Positions 1 through 8,477 of a stretch of 64,000 bases of DNA are shown here, piece after piece (the first letter of the stretch is position 1; every line of letters starts with the position of its first letter). Under the pieces are notes generated by a model. That model was not told the origin of the DNA, did no database searches, and saw only the letters and a list, made by a program, of their open reading frames with translations. The stretch lies in contig NZ_SAYT01000001.1 in NCBI RefSeq assembly GCF_004296575.1, forward strand, positions 1,055,973-1,119,972, read 5' to 3'. The position numbers and the translations under genes were made by a program. The stretch is from Dyella amyloliquefaciens (lineage in GTDB: Bacteria > Pseudomonadota > Gammaproteobacteria > Xanthomonadales > Rhodanobacteraceae).

Positions 1-63
1 ATATCTGCTAAAGAAGGAATATTGGAAGGACGTCCACTGAGGCGTCCCTCCAATGGCCCAGGG

Positions 64-86
64 TACGGCGGCCTAGTGCCGCCGTA
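64..86. terminator. Hairpin upstream of sspA
   Basis: A perfect 9-bp inverted repeat (TACGGCGGC / GCCGCCGTA, 5-base loop) lies just before sspA and is followed only by TTCGCTT. It may end transcription of the upstream gene outside the window (petC precedes sspA in many relatives, which is inference here) or be a weak attenuator. The T-tract is poor, so a strong intrinsic terminator is doubtful. Confidence 0.4.
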
Positions 87-115
87 TTCGCTTAATGTCG
101 ATGGGGAGATCGCGC

Positions 116-739
116 ATGGTTCAAAGCGCTCGTTCGCGTACCGCACTCACCCTGTACACCACCGCGGATGGCATCCAGTGCCATCGCACCAGGCTGGTAC
201 TTGCCGCCAAGGGCGTCAGCTATGAACGGGTGCTCGTGGATCCGGCCAGGCCTCCGGAAGACCTGCTCGAACTGAACCCCTACGGCAGTACGCCGACCCT
301 GGTCGACAGGGATCTCACTCTCTACAACACCGCGGTCGTCTGCGAATACCTCGACGAACGCTATCCACACCCCCCCTTGATGCCGATCGACCCGCTATCG
401 CGGGCGCGCTTGCGCCTGGCCTCGGTGCGGATTGAGCTCGACTGGTTGTCCGAGGTGGAGACCATCAAGTCGGGTGGGCGTCCGGCGGACGCTGCCCGCA
501 AGCGCCTGCGGGAGCATCTGTTGTCCTCCCTGCCACTGTTCAAGGCATCCCGGTTCTTCCTCAATCCCGAGATGAGCCTGACCGACTGCCTGGTCGCCCC
601 GGTGATCTGGCGCCTGCCATGGCTGGGCGTGGATCTGGGGCGGGACGGTAAACCTATCCTTGATTATGGCGAGCGGCTGTTTGCCAGTCAGGGCTATGTG
701 CGCAGCATGACCGCCGAAGAAAAGGCCATGCGTTCCTGA
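116..739 (+). CDS. sspA: Stringent starvation protein A (GST-fold, RNA polymerase-associated)
   Basis: SspA binds RNA polymerase and reprograms transcription under starvation and stress; it has a glutathione-S-transferase fold without GST activity. The protein opens with a thioredoxin-like N-terminal domain (LYTTADGIQCHRTRLVLAAKG), has the GST-typical NPYGSTPTLVDRD segment and the CEYLDERYPHPPL motif, and then an all-helical C-terminal domain. At 207 residues it matches the family (about 205-215). I place the start at 116 because GGGGAG at 104-109 sits at correct distance, although an in-frame ATG also exists at 95. The sspB gene follows 184 bases downstream in the same direction, the standard sspAB order. 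Family identity is clear; the start is the only uncertain point. Confidence 0.93.
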   Translation: MVQSARSRTALTLYTTADGIQCHRTRLVLAAKGVSYERVLVDPARPPEDLLELNPYGSTPTLVDRDLTLYNTAVVCEYLDERYPHPPLMPIDPLSRARLRLASVRIELDWLSEVETIKSGGRPADAARKRLREHLLSSLPLFKASRFFLNPEMSLTDCLVAPVIWRLPWLGVDLGRDGKPILDYGERLFASQGYVRSMTAEEKAMRS

Positions 740-923
740 TCGCCGGTTCCCTGCAGGGTGTGCCCTGCAGCGAGCTGATCGGGCAGGGCGAGGCACACGA
801 TCGGGCGTCGTTCGTCCAGATGCGCGCTGCGACATCTTGCCTCGGCTTTCGCATTACACTCCCCACATTCTTTCGACCAGGCTCCGGGTAGCCCCGTGAC
901 GCCGGTCTCCTGCAGGTTCGTGA

Positions 924-1370
924 ATGACCGACGATAAGCTACCGCCGATGAGTTCCAATCGCCCTTACCTGCTGAGGGCGATCTATGACTGGATCTCTGA
1001 CAACAACCTCACGCCCTACGTGCTGGTGGATGCCGGCCGCGAAGGCGTGCGGGTGCCACCCCAGGTCGTGAAGAACGGCCAGGTGGTGTTGAACCTGGCC
1101 ATGCGGGCGGTGGCCAACCTTGACCTGGGCAACGACTGGATCAGTTTCCAGGCCCGTTTCTCCGGGGTCAGCCACAACATCCATATCCCGGTGCAGGCGG
1201 TGCTGGCGCTTTATGCGCAGGAGAACGGGCAGGGCATGATGTTTCCGGCCGATGAGGGCGGGGACAATCCGCCGCCGTCCGATCCGGAAGACACGCCGCC
1301 GTCACCCGAAACCGATCAGGCGGGCGACAAGCCCAAGCGCAGCGCGCCCTTCCTGCGGGTCGTGAAATAA
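924..1370 (+). CDS. sspB: ClpXP protease specificity-enhancing factor SspB
   Basis: SspB is the adaptor that captures ssrA-tagged and some other substrates (such as RseA) and hands them to ClpXP. The first 110 residues show the conserved fold signatures (SSNRPYLLRAIYDWISDNNLTPYVLVDA, then LNLAMRAVANLDLGNDWISFQARFSG and the AVLALYAQENGQGM strand). These are followed by an acidic, proline-rich flexible linker and a short C-terminal tail ending PFLRVVK, the conserved ClpX-docking peptide (XB motif). Both functional parts are therefore present in 148 residues. It lies directly after sspA, probably co-transcribed, although the 184-base gap could hold a promoter. Confidence 0.94.
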   Translation: MTDDKLPPMSSNRPYLLRAIYDWISDNNLTPYVLVDAGREGVRVPPQVVKNGQVVLNLAMRAVANLDLGNDWISFQARFSGVSHNIHIPVQAVLALYAQENGQGMMFPADEGGDNPPPSDPEDTPPSPETDQAGDKPKRSAPFLRVVK

Positions 1371-1385
1371 GTCCTGGCTGCCGCC

Positions 1386-1793
1386 TCAGTGCAGGCGGCT
1401 GTCCCGGCGCAGTCGGGGTTGCAACGGAATGACGTTGCTCTCCCCTGAAGGCGGCTCATGCTCGGTAAGCAGGCCCGGCAGGTGACTCTGTATGGTGGGC
1501 AGGCTCAGTCCCGTGAGGATGTGGCCTGACATCCAGAGTCGGCCCGGTTCGCGGTCGTCGCCATCGATGCTCACTTCGAACGCATAGCAACGCTCCCAGA
1601 ACACGCGCCCGCTGGCGCGTCGCAGGCGCACGCTGCGCAACCCCACGCTCTCGTCGAGCAATTGCAGGCCATGCTGCCGGCATTGCTGGCGAGCTTCTTC
1701 GGCGGCCTGCTCGCGGGCTCGGCTCAGCTTCAGCCAGGTGCCGATGATCGCCAGAAGGACCAGCAGCAGGATCAGGTCGGGAAGTTCGCTCAT
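1386..1793 (-). CDS. DUF3301 family membrane-anchored protein
   Basis: A 135-residue protein with one N-terminal transmembrane segment (LPDLILLLVLLAIIGTWLKL), then a cytoplasmic domain with the DUF3301 pattern: ARQQCRQHGLQLLDESVGLRSVRLRRA, followed by GRVFWERCYAFEVS and an SGHILTG-like element. Function is unknown for the family. The start at 1793 (MSELPDL) puts the hydrophobic helix at the N-terminus; an upstream extension to 1865 would add an arginine-rich stretch with no family support. It ends 16 bases from the convergent sspB stop and lies downstream of nadC on the same strand, separated by about 184 bases. Confidence 0.8.
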   Translation of the reverse strand: MSELPDLILLLVLLAIIGTWLKLSRAREQAAEEARQQCRQHGLQLLDESVGLRSVRLRRASGRVFWERCYAFEVSIDGDDREPGRLWMSGHILTGLSLPTIQSHLPGLLTEHEPPSGESNVIPLQPRLRRDSRLH

Positions 1794-1977
1794 GGAGCGA
1801 GAGTGTAGGCGGCGCGTGTGTCTTGCAAGGTGAAGGCGTGGCAATGGCCGGGCGAGAAAATGCACGTGCCGCCGAAGGCCGGGCGCATATCACTGGCCGG
1901 CCATGCGTGCCTGGGCGCGTTGGCCCCGGGCTTGGGGCGTCCGCCCCCAGCGGGGTGGATACCCGAACCCTGGAGCG

Positions 1978-2832
1978 TCAGTCCAGCTGCAACCGCAAGG
2001 ACAGGTCGATGGCGCGCACGTGCTTGGTCAGCGCACCTACCGAGATGTAGTCCACGCCGGTGCTGGCGTACTCGGCGATCGTGCTCAGGTCTACGTTGCC
2101 GGAAATCTCCAGTTCAGCGCGGCCCTTGGCAATCGACACGGCTTCGCGCATCAAGGGGAGCGTGAAATTGTCCAGCATGATGCGGTCGACGCCGGCATCG
2201 AGCGCCTGCTGCAGCTCATCGAGGTTCTCCACCTCGATTTCCAGCAGCAACGACGGGTGCAACTTGCGAGCGGCTTCCGCCGCCGGACGGATGCCGCCAG
2301 CCGCGATGATGTGGTTTTCCTTCACCAGGATGGCGTCGTACAAACCCACCCGATGATTGTGGCCGCCGCCGCAACGTACCGCGTATTTCTGCGCCAGGCG
2401 GAGGCCGGGAACGGTCTTGCGCGTGTCGAGTACGCGCACTTCGGTGCCGGCCACTGCGGCGACATAAGCGGCCGTCTGGGTGGCTGTGCCCGACAGCAGC
2501 TGCAGGAAGTTGAGAGCGGAACGCTCGGCGCTCACCAGCGGGCGGGCGCGCCCGTGCAGGCGGCAGATAACGGAGCCTGCCTGGGCCCGATCGCCGTCGC
2601 GCAGCAACCATTCGATCTGGACATTCGGATCCAGTGTCGCGAAGCACGTGTTGAACCACTCGATACCGGCGATGACGGCATCTTCCCGGCAGGTAAGCGT
2701 GGCACTGGCGAGCGCGGTAGCAGGGAGCAGGTCGGCGGTGGCGTCGCCAGTGCCGATATCTTCGGCAAAGGCGCGCGCGACGTCCGCCCGGATCAGGTCG
2801 GACGCCGGTGGAACAAGGGCATGGGAAGTCAT
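1978..2832 (-). CDS. nadC: Nicotinate-nucleotide pyrophosphorylase (carboxylating)
   Basis: Quinolinate phosphoribosyltransferase converts quinolinate and PRPP to nicotinate mononucleotide, CO2 and pyrophosphate in de novo NAD synthesis. Of 284 residues, the N-terminal domain covers about 1-115 (EDIGTGDATADLLP; ERSALNFLQLLSGTAT). The alpha/beta barrel carries the substrate-binding RKTVPGLR, KYAVRCGGGHNHR, LVKENHI and EVEVENLDEL motifs, plus the C-terminal LEISGNV and GVDYISVGALTKH phosphate-binding strands. The length is typical. Its ATG overlaps the stop of the upstream DUF1631 gene by 4 bases (ATGA), so the two are translationally coupled; no functional link between them is known. Confidence 0.96.
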   Translation of the reverse strand: MTSHALVPPASDLIRADVARAFAEDIGTGDATADLLPATALASATLTCREDAVIAGIEWFNTCFATLDPNVQIEWLLRDGDRAQAGSVICRLHGRARPLVSAERSALNFLQLLSGTATQTAAYVAAVAGTEVRVLDTRKTVPGLRLAQKYAVRCGGGHNHRVGLYDAILVKENHIIAAGGIRPAAEAARKLHPSLLLEIEVENLDELQQALDAGVDRIMLDNFTLPLMREAVSIAKGRAELEISGNVDLSTIAEYASTGVDYISVGALTKHVRAIDLSLRLQLD

Positions 2833-5114
2833 TCGATCGCCGGGTTGGTCGCCGAGGCAGGCTGGCTCAGGCGACCGACGATGGCATCCAGCGCGCGGTC
2901 GAACAGGGCCGTGGAATCGAGCACGCGTGCCGTGCCGCGGGCGAGTGCCTCGGCCAGCTCGTGCGGTGCATGGTCGGCGACCTTGAGGCCGCGACGGTTC
3001 ACGAACAGATAGCGGCCGCTCATCGGGCTGATCCAGGAGAGCTTGGCGCGTTCGACGGTTTCCGGTCCGGTGGTGAACTCAAGCCAGGTGCCGGGCTTGA
3101 GCTCGGCGACGAGCAGCATTTCCGGGGTGTCGACCGCTGCCTCGACTTCGGGCTCGGAACGGGCCAGCTCCGCTTCGGATTCGGCGATCGGCTGGATGCT
3201 TTCGGGAATCGGCAGGCTGCTCGGTTCTTCGACGGCCTGGATCTCGGCTTCCGGCACGGCTTCGCCGAGCTGGTGACGGTAATAGGTGTGCAGCTGCGCC
3301 AGCAGGCGGTCGATGTCGCTTTCCTGGAAGGCGACATTGGCAAGGCCGCGGCGAAGGGCGCGCTCAATGCCAGGCAGCATCTGGCGCAGCGCACGACGCT
3401 CGTCCAGCGTGCGGGCCGGCTTGGTGCTGTCGATGAAATCGTTGGCGAAGCGCAGTGCGTCGCGGAACTCGGAGGATTCTTCGCCCTGGCGCAGGATGGT
3501 CAGCACCAGGTAGTTGGCCCATGCGCGCGAAAGCACGCCGTGGATCAGCGGCGGCAGCGTATGGCCGTCTATGCGGCTGAGAATTTCGCGGGCAGCACGA
3601 CGGCGCGCCTGTTCCAGCTTCTCGCGGCCACGGGTGGATTCGGCCACGCGCTGCTCGGCCAGTTCCGCGCGGCGACGGCTGATGTCCTGGAATTCCTGCA
3701 GCTCGACGCACAGCCGTTCGAAAATGGTGATGTCGTCGTCGAAGTCCTGCAGGAGGCGATCGACGATGGACTTGACCTTGTCGTGCAGGCGGTGATCACG
3801 ATCGGAATCCGCCGACCAGCCCTTGGCCGCGTCCGCCAGGTTGTCGAGCAACCGGCGCGCCGGGTGCTGGCGGTGCGCGAACAGCTTGCGGTCGATGATG
3901 GCGGCCTTGAGATACGGAATCTGCAGGCGCGCCAGCAAGACCTGCATCTCGGTGGGCAGGTTGCGGTCTTCGAGGATGAACTCGAACAGCATGCCGACGA
4001 GGTCGATGGTGTCCTCGTCGATGGTCGATACCTGGCTCGGCTTCTCGCCGCGCAGCGAGCCGATCTGGGCCAGCAGGTGCTCCTTGAGCTGCTGGACTTC
4101 GCCGGCCAGCTCCAGCGCGTTGCTGTTGCCGCCGCCGAGCGGAAGCTGCTGACTGATCGCCGCCTGGCTCTGCAGCACGCTCAATGCGCCGATGAGTTCA
4201 TTGGCGCTGGGCATCTGCACGGCCCCGGCGGGGATGCGCATGGCGGTTGCCGGTGCGCCGCGACGGGCACTGAACAGGGTCTGCAGGGTCTGCAGCAGCT
4301 CACTCGACGCACTGCCGTCGTCTTCGGTGACGTAAGCGCCTTCCTGGGAAGCATCCATCCCCGGTGTTGCACCGCCAGTCCGGGCTCCGGCGCCGGCACC
4401 GCCGCTGCGCAGCACTTCGTGGCGTAGCTGCGGCAGGACGCCGGCACGAATCAATTCCGCGTTGATCTCCTGGTACAGCTCATCCAGCGAGGCCAGCACG
4501 TAGCGGTCGAACAACTTGTAGATGATGAGCTTGACGCGCATTTCCGCGTTGAGCTCGCGCATCGCCGAGCGGAACGCTTGCGACAGCGCAGCCGGCCCGA
4601 TCGGGTTGGTGCCGTCCTCGATCTTCAGGCCACCGTAGATGACCGAGAGGCGCTGGTTCACGGCGAACAATTCGCGCGTCAGGCGCGTTTCGTTCTTGCC
4701 GATCATGCTGGTGATGGCCAGCGACTCTTCCAGCTCGTTGTCGGCCACCAGCGAGAGTTCGGCGGTGCCGACCGGCAACTGGATGCCATTGCCTGGCACG
4801 TTGCGCTGGTTGGTCGCGAAGTCGCTCAGCTCGCGGGATACGTGGGTGAGAAACGCGCGCTCGACGATCGGACGACGCTTGCGCACTTCGCGCATGCCGT
4901 CGAAGTAATGCATCTGCGCGGCGTTGTTCTCGGCCTTCTCGGCCAGGTCGAACAGGGCATCGTCGACATGCTCGAACATGCCGTTGATCAAGATCTGCAG
5001 GCGGCGACCCGCGACGTCCCGGACGTTGTTCAAAAGGGCGCCTCCGCGCTCACTGGACGGGTCCAGGCGCTGGGTCAGGCTGACGATGTTGGAAGGTTCA
5101 CTGGCGTCTTTCAT
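2829..5114 (-). CDS. DUF1631 family protein
   Basis: A large soluble protein of 761 residues matching the DUF1631 family, often mislabelled thymidine phosphorylase in Xanthomonadaceae. It is mainly helical with charged heptad-like stretches. Recognisable blocks are NNVRDVAGRRLQILINGMF near the N-terminus, LARLQIPYLKAAIIDRKLFAHRQHPARRLLD mid-protein, and a C-terminal PilZ-like region (LKPGTWLEFTTGPETVERAKLSWISPMSGRYLFVNRRG). That last region suggests, by inference, a c-di-GMP link. I chose the start at 5114 (MKDASEP) with an AGGGGT element upstream; the extension to 5204 is arginine- and cysteine-rich and unsupported. It is coupled to nadC by a 4-base overlap. Molecular function is unknown. 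Confidence 0.85.
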   Translation of the reverse strand: MKDASEPSNIVSLTQRLDPSSERGGALLNNVRDVAGRRLQILINGMFEHVDDALFDLAEKAENNAAQMHYFDGMREVRKRRPIVERAFLTHVSRELSDFATNQRNVPGNGIQLPVGTAELSLVADNELEESLAITSMIGKNETRLTRELFAVNQRLSVIYGGLKIEDGTNPIGPAALSQAFRSAMRELNAEMRVKLIIYKLFDRYVLASLDELYQEINAELIRAGVLPQLRHEVLRSGGAGAGARTGGATPGMDASQEGAYVTEDDGSASSELLQTLQTLFSARRGAPATAMRIPAGAVQMPSANELIGALSVLQSQAAISQQLPLGGGNSNALELAGEVQQLKEHLLAQIGSLRGEKPSQVSTIDEDTIDLVGMLFEFILEDRNLPTEMQVLLARLQIPYLKAAIIDRKLFAHRQHPARRLLDNLADAAKGWSADSDRDHRLHDKVKSIVDRLLQDFDDDITIFERLCVELQEFQDISRRRAELAEQRVAESTRGREKLEQARRRAAREILSRIDGHTLPPLIHGVLSRAWANYLVLTILRQGEESSEFRDALRFANDFIDSTKPARTLDERRALRQMLPGIERALRRGLANVAFQESDIDRLLAQLHTYYRHQLGEAVPEAEIQAVEEPSSLPIPESIQPIAESEAELARSEPEVEAAVDTPEMLLVAELKPGTWLEFTTGPETVERAKLSWISPMSGRYLFVNRRGLKVADHAPHELAEALARGTARVLDSTALFDRALDAIVGRLSQPASATNPAIE

Positions 5115-5278
5115 CGCCACACCCCTGAAGTGATGCCGACGTGCGTGCGGCCCGTTCCGACAATACGCATGCCTACAATACGTGAAAGCCGGCCGCGCTG
5201 TCATGCGCCGTTTCGATATATGTCGACGCGTTCACAGCAGCGCGCAGGAGCCTGCGATGGGCAAGGCTCCCGAAGGCT

Positions 5279-5551
5279 TCAGGCGGTGGCCGGGAAGTCC
5301 CGCAACTGGACGGTTCCGATGCCCTCTTCGGGAAGCATGACGGGGATACCGTCCTCGACCCGGTAGATCACCTTCCTGTCGGTGGTGATCAGGCCCTCGG
5401 AAAGGGCAGTCCGGACGGCTGTTCCGGCCACGGTCTGGACCTGACCGGCCGCGATGGCGGCGTTGAGGGCCTCCATCTCGTTACTGGTAAGGGGGCGGAC
5501 CGGGACCTTGCTGACCGGGCAGCAGAGGATGTCGAGCAGGCGTTTATCCAT
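5279..5551 (-). CDS. Trm112 family protein (UPF0434-like), zinc cysteines incomplete
   Basis: A 90-residue protein with the Trm112 ends (MDKRLLDILCCPVSK and VIYRVEDGIPVMLPEEGI). In eukaryotes and archaea Trm112 activates methyltransferases; the bacterial role is poorly known. It is longer than the roughly 60-residue enterobacterial YcaR because of an insertion around residues 22-50. The CPxC zinc motif is altered to CCPVSK, and the second cysteine pair is absent, so zinc binding is doubtful. The start at 5551 is set by homology. It is divergent from purE with about 65 bases between the starts. Confidence 0.82.
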   Translation of the reverse strand: MDKRLLDILCCPVSKVPVRPLTSNEMEALNAAIAAGQVQTVAGTAVRTALSEGLITTDRKVIYRVEDGIPVMLPEEGIGTVQLRDFPATA

Positions 5552-5586
5552 GGATGAACGGGTTCGTGCCGAAACGCGGAAAGTCC

Positions 5587-5594
5587 GTACAATA
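5587..5594 (+). promoter_or_regulatory. Probable purE promoter -10 element
   Basis: TACAAT at about 5589-5594 lies 23-28 bases before the purE ATG, in the short intergenic space shared with the divergent Trm112-like gene. I see no convincing -35 and no PurR-like operator. Confidence 0.35.
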
Positions 5595-5617
5595 ACCCCT
5601 TTTGGACGGCTTGGGTC

Positions 5618-6121
5618 ATGACCTCGACTTCCCTCGCGCCGCGCGTAGGCGTTGTGATGGGCTCCCGCTCGGACTGGGAAACCATGGAACACGCAGCCAA
5701 CGTGTTGGCTGAACTGGGTGTTGCACACGAGGTGCGCGTGGTTTCGGCGCATCGCACGCCTGATCTGTTGTTCCAGTACGCCGATGAGGCGGTGGAGCGT
5801 GGCATCCAGGTGATTATCGCCGGCGCCGGCGGCGCGGCCCATCTGCCGGGCATGCTGGCGGCCAAGACGCGGCTCCCGGTGCTGGGCGTGCCGGTCCAGT
5901 CCAAGGCTCTCAATGGCATGGATTCGCTGCTGTCGATCGCACAGATGCCGGCCGGCATCCCGGTCGGCACCCTGGCGATCGGTCGCGCCGGTGCCGTGAA
6001 TGCGGGTCTGCTGGCGGTTTCCGTGCTGGCGCTGCACGATCCCTCGCTGGCCAAGGCGCTCGACGCCTATCGCACTCGCCAGACGCAGAGCGTGCTCGAT
6101 CATCCGGATCCGCGCGCGTGA
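5618..6121 (+). CDS. purE: 5-(carboxyamino)imidazole ribonucleotide mutase (class I PurE)
   Basis: Class I PurE moves the carboxylate of N5-CAIR to give CAIR in purine synthesis. The 167 residues show [14 protein letters not shown] (active-site SxSD loop), VVSAHRTPD, the glycine-rich [46 protein letters not shown], and the catalytic histidines typical of class I. Class I PurE needs PurK to supply N5-CAIR, and purK follows with a 4-base overlap (GTGA), so the pair is translationally coupled. The divergent neighbour is the Trm112-like gene. Confidence 0.97.
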   Translation: MTSTSLAPRVGVVMGSRSDWETMEHAANVLAELGVAHEVRVVSAHRTPDLLFQYADEAVERGIQVIIAGAGGAAHLPGMLAAKTRLPVLGVPVQSKALNGMDSLLSIAQMPAGIPVGTLAIGRAGAVNAGLLAVSVLALHDPSLAKALDAYRTRQTQSVLDHPDPRA

Positions 6122-7278
6122 GCAGCCGTCGTCAACCCGTACTCGGCATCCTCGGCGGCGGCCAGCTGGCCCGCATGCTGGCACTCGCCGGGGCGCCGCT
6201 CGGCGTAAAGAGCCTGGTGGTCGACAGTGCGGCCGATGCCTGTGCCGGCCAGGTCGCTCCTCTCGTGGTGGCGGACTGGACCGATTACGACGCGCTGGAG
6301 CACTTTGCGCGCGAAGTCGACGTGGTCACCTTCGATTTCGAGAACGTGCCGGCGGAGACCGCGCATTGGCTGGCCGAACGCGTGGCGGTCTTCCCGGCCC
6401 CGCGAGCGCTGGCGGTGGCGCAGGATCGCCTCGCCGAGAAAACCCTGTTCCGCGAATGCGGCCTGCACACGCCCGACTTCAAGGCCATCGATACCCGCGA
6501 GGATCTTGATAAGGCGCTTGCCACGATTGGTGCGCCCGCCATCCTCAAGACGCGCCGGCTCGGCTATGACGGCAAGGGCCAGTTCCGCATCAAGATGCTG
6601 GCCGATGCCGATGCGGCGTGGGCTGCGCTGGGCCCCCAGGCAGCCGCGCATGGCCTGATTCTCGAGGCCTTCGTGCCGTTCGACCGGGAGTTGTCGGTCA
6701 TTGCGGTGCGGGCGCGCGATGGCGAGTTCCGCACGTGGCCGCTAACGCAGAACTGGCATACCGACGGCGTGCTGTCGTTGAGCCTGGCGCCGGCGCCGGA
6801 TATTGCTTCGCTGCAGGAGCGCGCCACCCAGCTCGCGCGCACGCTCGCGGAGCGGCTGGAATATGTCGGCGTGTTTGCCCTGGAATTGTTCGTCAAGGAT
6901 GGCGAGCTGCTGGGTAACGAGATGGCGCCGCGCGTGCACAACTCGGGTCACTGGACCATCGAGGGCGCGCTGACCAGCCAGTTCGAGAACCATGTGCGCG
7001 CCGTGCTTGGCCTGCCACTGGGTGACACCTCGGCCCGTGGCCTCTCGGCCATGTTCAACTGGATCGGCGAGTTGCCGGATGCGGCGCCGGTGCTCGAGAC
7101 CGTGGATGCGCACTGGCACGACTACGGGAAGCAGCCGCGCGTGGGTCGCAAGGTGGGGCACGCTACCGTGTGCGCGCCAGGTGCGGGTCAGCTCGTTGAG
7201 CGTTTGAGTGGCATTGCCCATGCCCTGGGTCGTGACCAGCAGGCGGGACCGGCCGTGGGTGAGCTGGAAAAGAAGTAA
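6118..7278 (+). CDS. purK: 5-(carboxyamino)imidazole ribonucleotide synthase
   Basis: PurK uses ATP and bicarbonate to convert AIR to N5-CAIR, the PurE substrate. It is an ATP-grasp protein of 386 residues: an N-terminal [21 protein letters not shown] nucleotide-binding start, [11 protein letters not shown], the ATP-grasp core ([31 protein letters not shown]), and the metal-binding end of the grasp ([17 protein letters not shown]). Translation starts at GTG 6118, overlapping the purE stop. The gene ends before an inverted pair of REP-type palindromes and the bidirectional terminator at 7404-7436, which closes the purEK transcript. Confidence 0.96.
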   Translation: MSSRRQPVLGILGGGQLARMLALAGAPLGVKSLVVDSAADACAGQVAPLVVADWTDYDALEHFAREVDVVTFDFENVPAETAHWLAERVAVFPAPRALAVAQDRLAEKTLFRECGLHTPDFKAIDTREDLDKALATIGAPAILKTRRLGYDGKGQFRIKMLADADAAWAALGPQAAAHGLILEAFVPFDRELSVIAVRARDGEFRTWPLTQNWHTDGVLSLSLAPAPDIASLQERATQLARTLAERLEYVGVFALELFVKDGELLGNEMAPRVHNSGHWTIEGALTSQFENHVRAVLGLPLGDTSARGLSAMFNWIGELPDAAPVLETVDAHWHDYGKQPRVGRKVGHATVCAPGAGQLVERLSGIAHALGRDQQAGPAVGELEKK

Positions 7279-7303
7279 CGCGCAGTTCGCGTGGCCCTCC
7301 TTT

Positions 7304-7384
7304 GCAGGAGCGCACCCAGTGCGCGAAAAGCCTACGGAGAGGCGAAACCGATGTTCCGCGGTCGCGCACTGGGTGCGCTCCTAC
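7304..7384. repeat. Inverted pair of GTAGGAGC-type REP palindromes (BIME-like)
   Basis: One copy (GCAGGAGCGCACCCAGTGCG..., 7304-7326) and a reverse-oriented copy (7362-7384, ending GGTGCGCTCCTAC) flank a 35-base spacer. Each copy has its own short hairpin, GCGCAC/GTGCGC, and the pair together can form a long stem-loop. They sit between purK and the terminator shared with sodB. The GTAG-headed type resembles the RAYT-associated REPs of Stenotrophomonas and Pseudomonas (family knowledge); no RAYT gene is in this window. Confidence 0.85.
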
Positions 7385-7403
7385 AAGAGCAGGGATGCCG
7401 CGC

Positions 7404-7436
7404 AAAAAAAAACGGGGCCGCAGGGCCCCGTTTTTT
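7404..7436. terminator. Bidirectional intrinsic terminator between purK and sodB
   Basis: An A-run (7404-7412), the stem CGGGGCC/GGCCCCG (7413-7430) and a T-run (7431-7436) form a terminator that works in both directions. It serves the convergent purK and sodB transcripts. Confidence 0.93.
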
Positions 7437-7450
7437 GATGATCGCAGGGA

Positions 7451-8029
7451 TCAGGCCAGGTTCTTGGCCGCGAAGTCCCAGTTGACCAGGTTCCAGAACG
7501 CCTCGATGTACTTCGGGCGGGCGTTGCGGTAGTCGATGTAGTAGGCGTGTTCCCACACGTCGCAGGTCAGCAGCGGCTTGTCGCTGCCGGTGATCGGCGT
7601 GGCGGCGTTGGAGGTGTTGACGATGCCGAGCGAGCCGTCCGGGCGCTGCACCAGCCAGGTCCAGCCGGAGCCGAAGTTGCCCACGGCCGACTTGGTGAAC
7701 TCTTCCTTGAACTTCTCCACCGAGCCGAAGGCCTTGGTGATGGCATCGGCCAGCTTGCCGGTCGGCTCCTTGCCGCCGTTCGGGCTGAGCGAGTGCCAGT
7801 AGAAGGTGTGGTTCCAGATCTGGGCGGCATTGTTGAACACGCCACCGGAGGACTTCTTGATGATGTCTTCCAGCGCGGCGTTCTCGAACTCGGTGCCCTT
7901 GATCAGGTTATTGAGGTTGGTCACATAGGCCTGGTGGTGCTTGCCATAGTGATACTCCAGCGTCTCCGCGGAGATATGCGGCTCGAGCGCGTTCTTTTCA
8001 TAGGGCAGGGAAGGGAGTTCGATCGCCAT
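7451..8029 (-). CDS. sodB: Superoxide dismutase (Fe type)
   Basis: It converts superoxide to peroxide and oxygen in the cytoplasm. The 192 residues match Fe-[34 protein letters not shown] (first metal histidine and gateway residues), [11 protein letters not shown] (second metal histidine), FGSGWTWLV, and the C-terminal metal motif [11 protein letters not shown] with Asp and His ligands. The [11 protein letters not shown] form with Gln upstream is typical of iron rather than manganese enzymes; metal choice is an inference. The start at 8029 has a strong CAGGAG ribosome site. It is divergent from grxD, whose product is an iron-sulphur cofactor carrier. Confidence 0.95.
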   Translation of the reverse strand: MAIELPSLPYEKNALEPHISAETLEYHYGKHHQAYVTNLNNLIKGTEFENAALEDIIKKSSGGVFNNAAQIWNHTFYWHSLSPNGGKEPTGKLADAITKAFGSVEKFKEEFTKSAVGNFGSGWTWLVQRPDGSLGIVNTSNAATPITGSDKPLLTCDVWEHAYYIDYRNARPKYIEAFWNLVNWDFAAKNLA

Positions 8030-8153
8030 GATATGGCTCCTGGGCGTTGGCTGAGGAAAGGGGTCGGGCGGGATGAGGCCGGGGGACCGGCTTCCGCTGC
8101 ACGACTGATACACTACCGATCTGCATGCATTGTAATGATGAATGGCCTGAATT

Positions 8154-8477
8154 ATGGACGTTAATGAGCGAATCAAGGCGGTGCTCGCCGAGCACGCCAT
8201 CGTGCTCTTCATGAAGGGCACGCCGCAGTTCCCCATGTGCGGCTTTTCCAGCCGCGCCGCGCAGGCGTTGAAGGACGCCGGCGCGCAGTTCCATGCGGTG
8301 AACGTGCTGGCCGACCCGGAGGTGCGCGCAGCCTTGCCGCATTACGCGAACTGGCCGACATTTCCGCAGATCTTCATCCAGGGCGAACTGATCGGTGGCT
8401 GCGACATCATCGAGGACCTCAAGGCCTCCGGTGAGCTGACGCGCATGGCCGCCGACGTGGAAGGAGCTGGTTCCTGA
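8154..8477 (+). CDS. grxD: Monothiol glutaredoxin, Grx4 type
   Basis: Grx4-type proteins bind and transfer [2Fe-2S] clusters with glutathione and BolA partners. The 107-residue protein has the monothiol CGFS motif (Cys29 within [12 protein letters not shown]), the [19 protein letters not shown] glutathione-binding strand, and the usual length. Its stop overlaps the ATG of the downstream SDR gene by one base (TGATG), so they are probably co-transcribed. It is divergent from sodB with about 125 bases of shared promoter region. Confidence 0.95.
   Translation: MDVNERIKAVLAEHAIVLFMKGTPQFPMCGFSSRAAQALKDAGAQFHAVNVLADPEVRAALPHYANWPTFPQIFIQGELIGGCDIIEDLKASGELTRMAADVEGAGS

Noticed and set aside
1903..4427. 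Long plus-strand frames opposite nadC and the DUF1631 gene
   Set aside because: They lie wholly antisense to well-supported genes and show only shadow composition.
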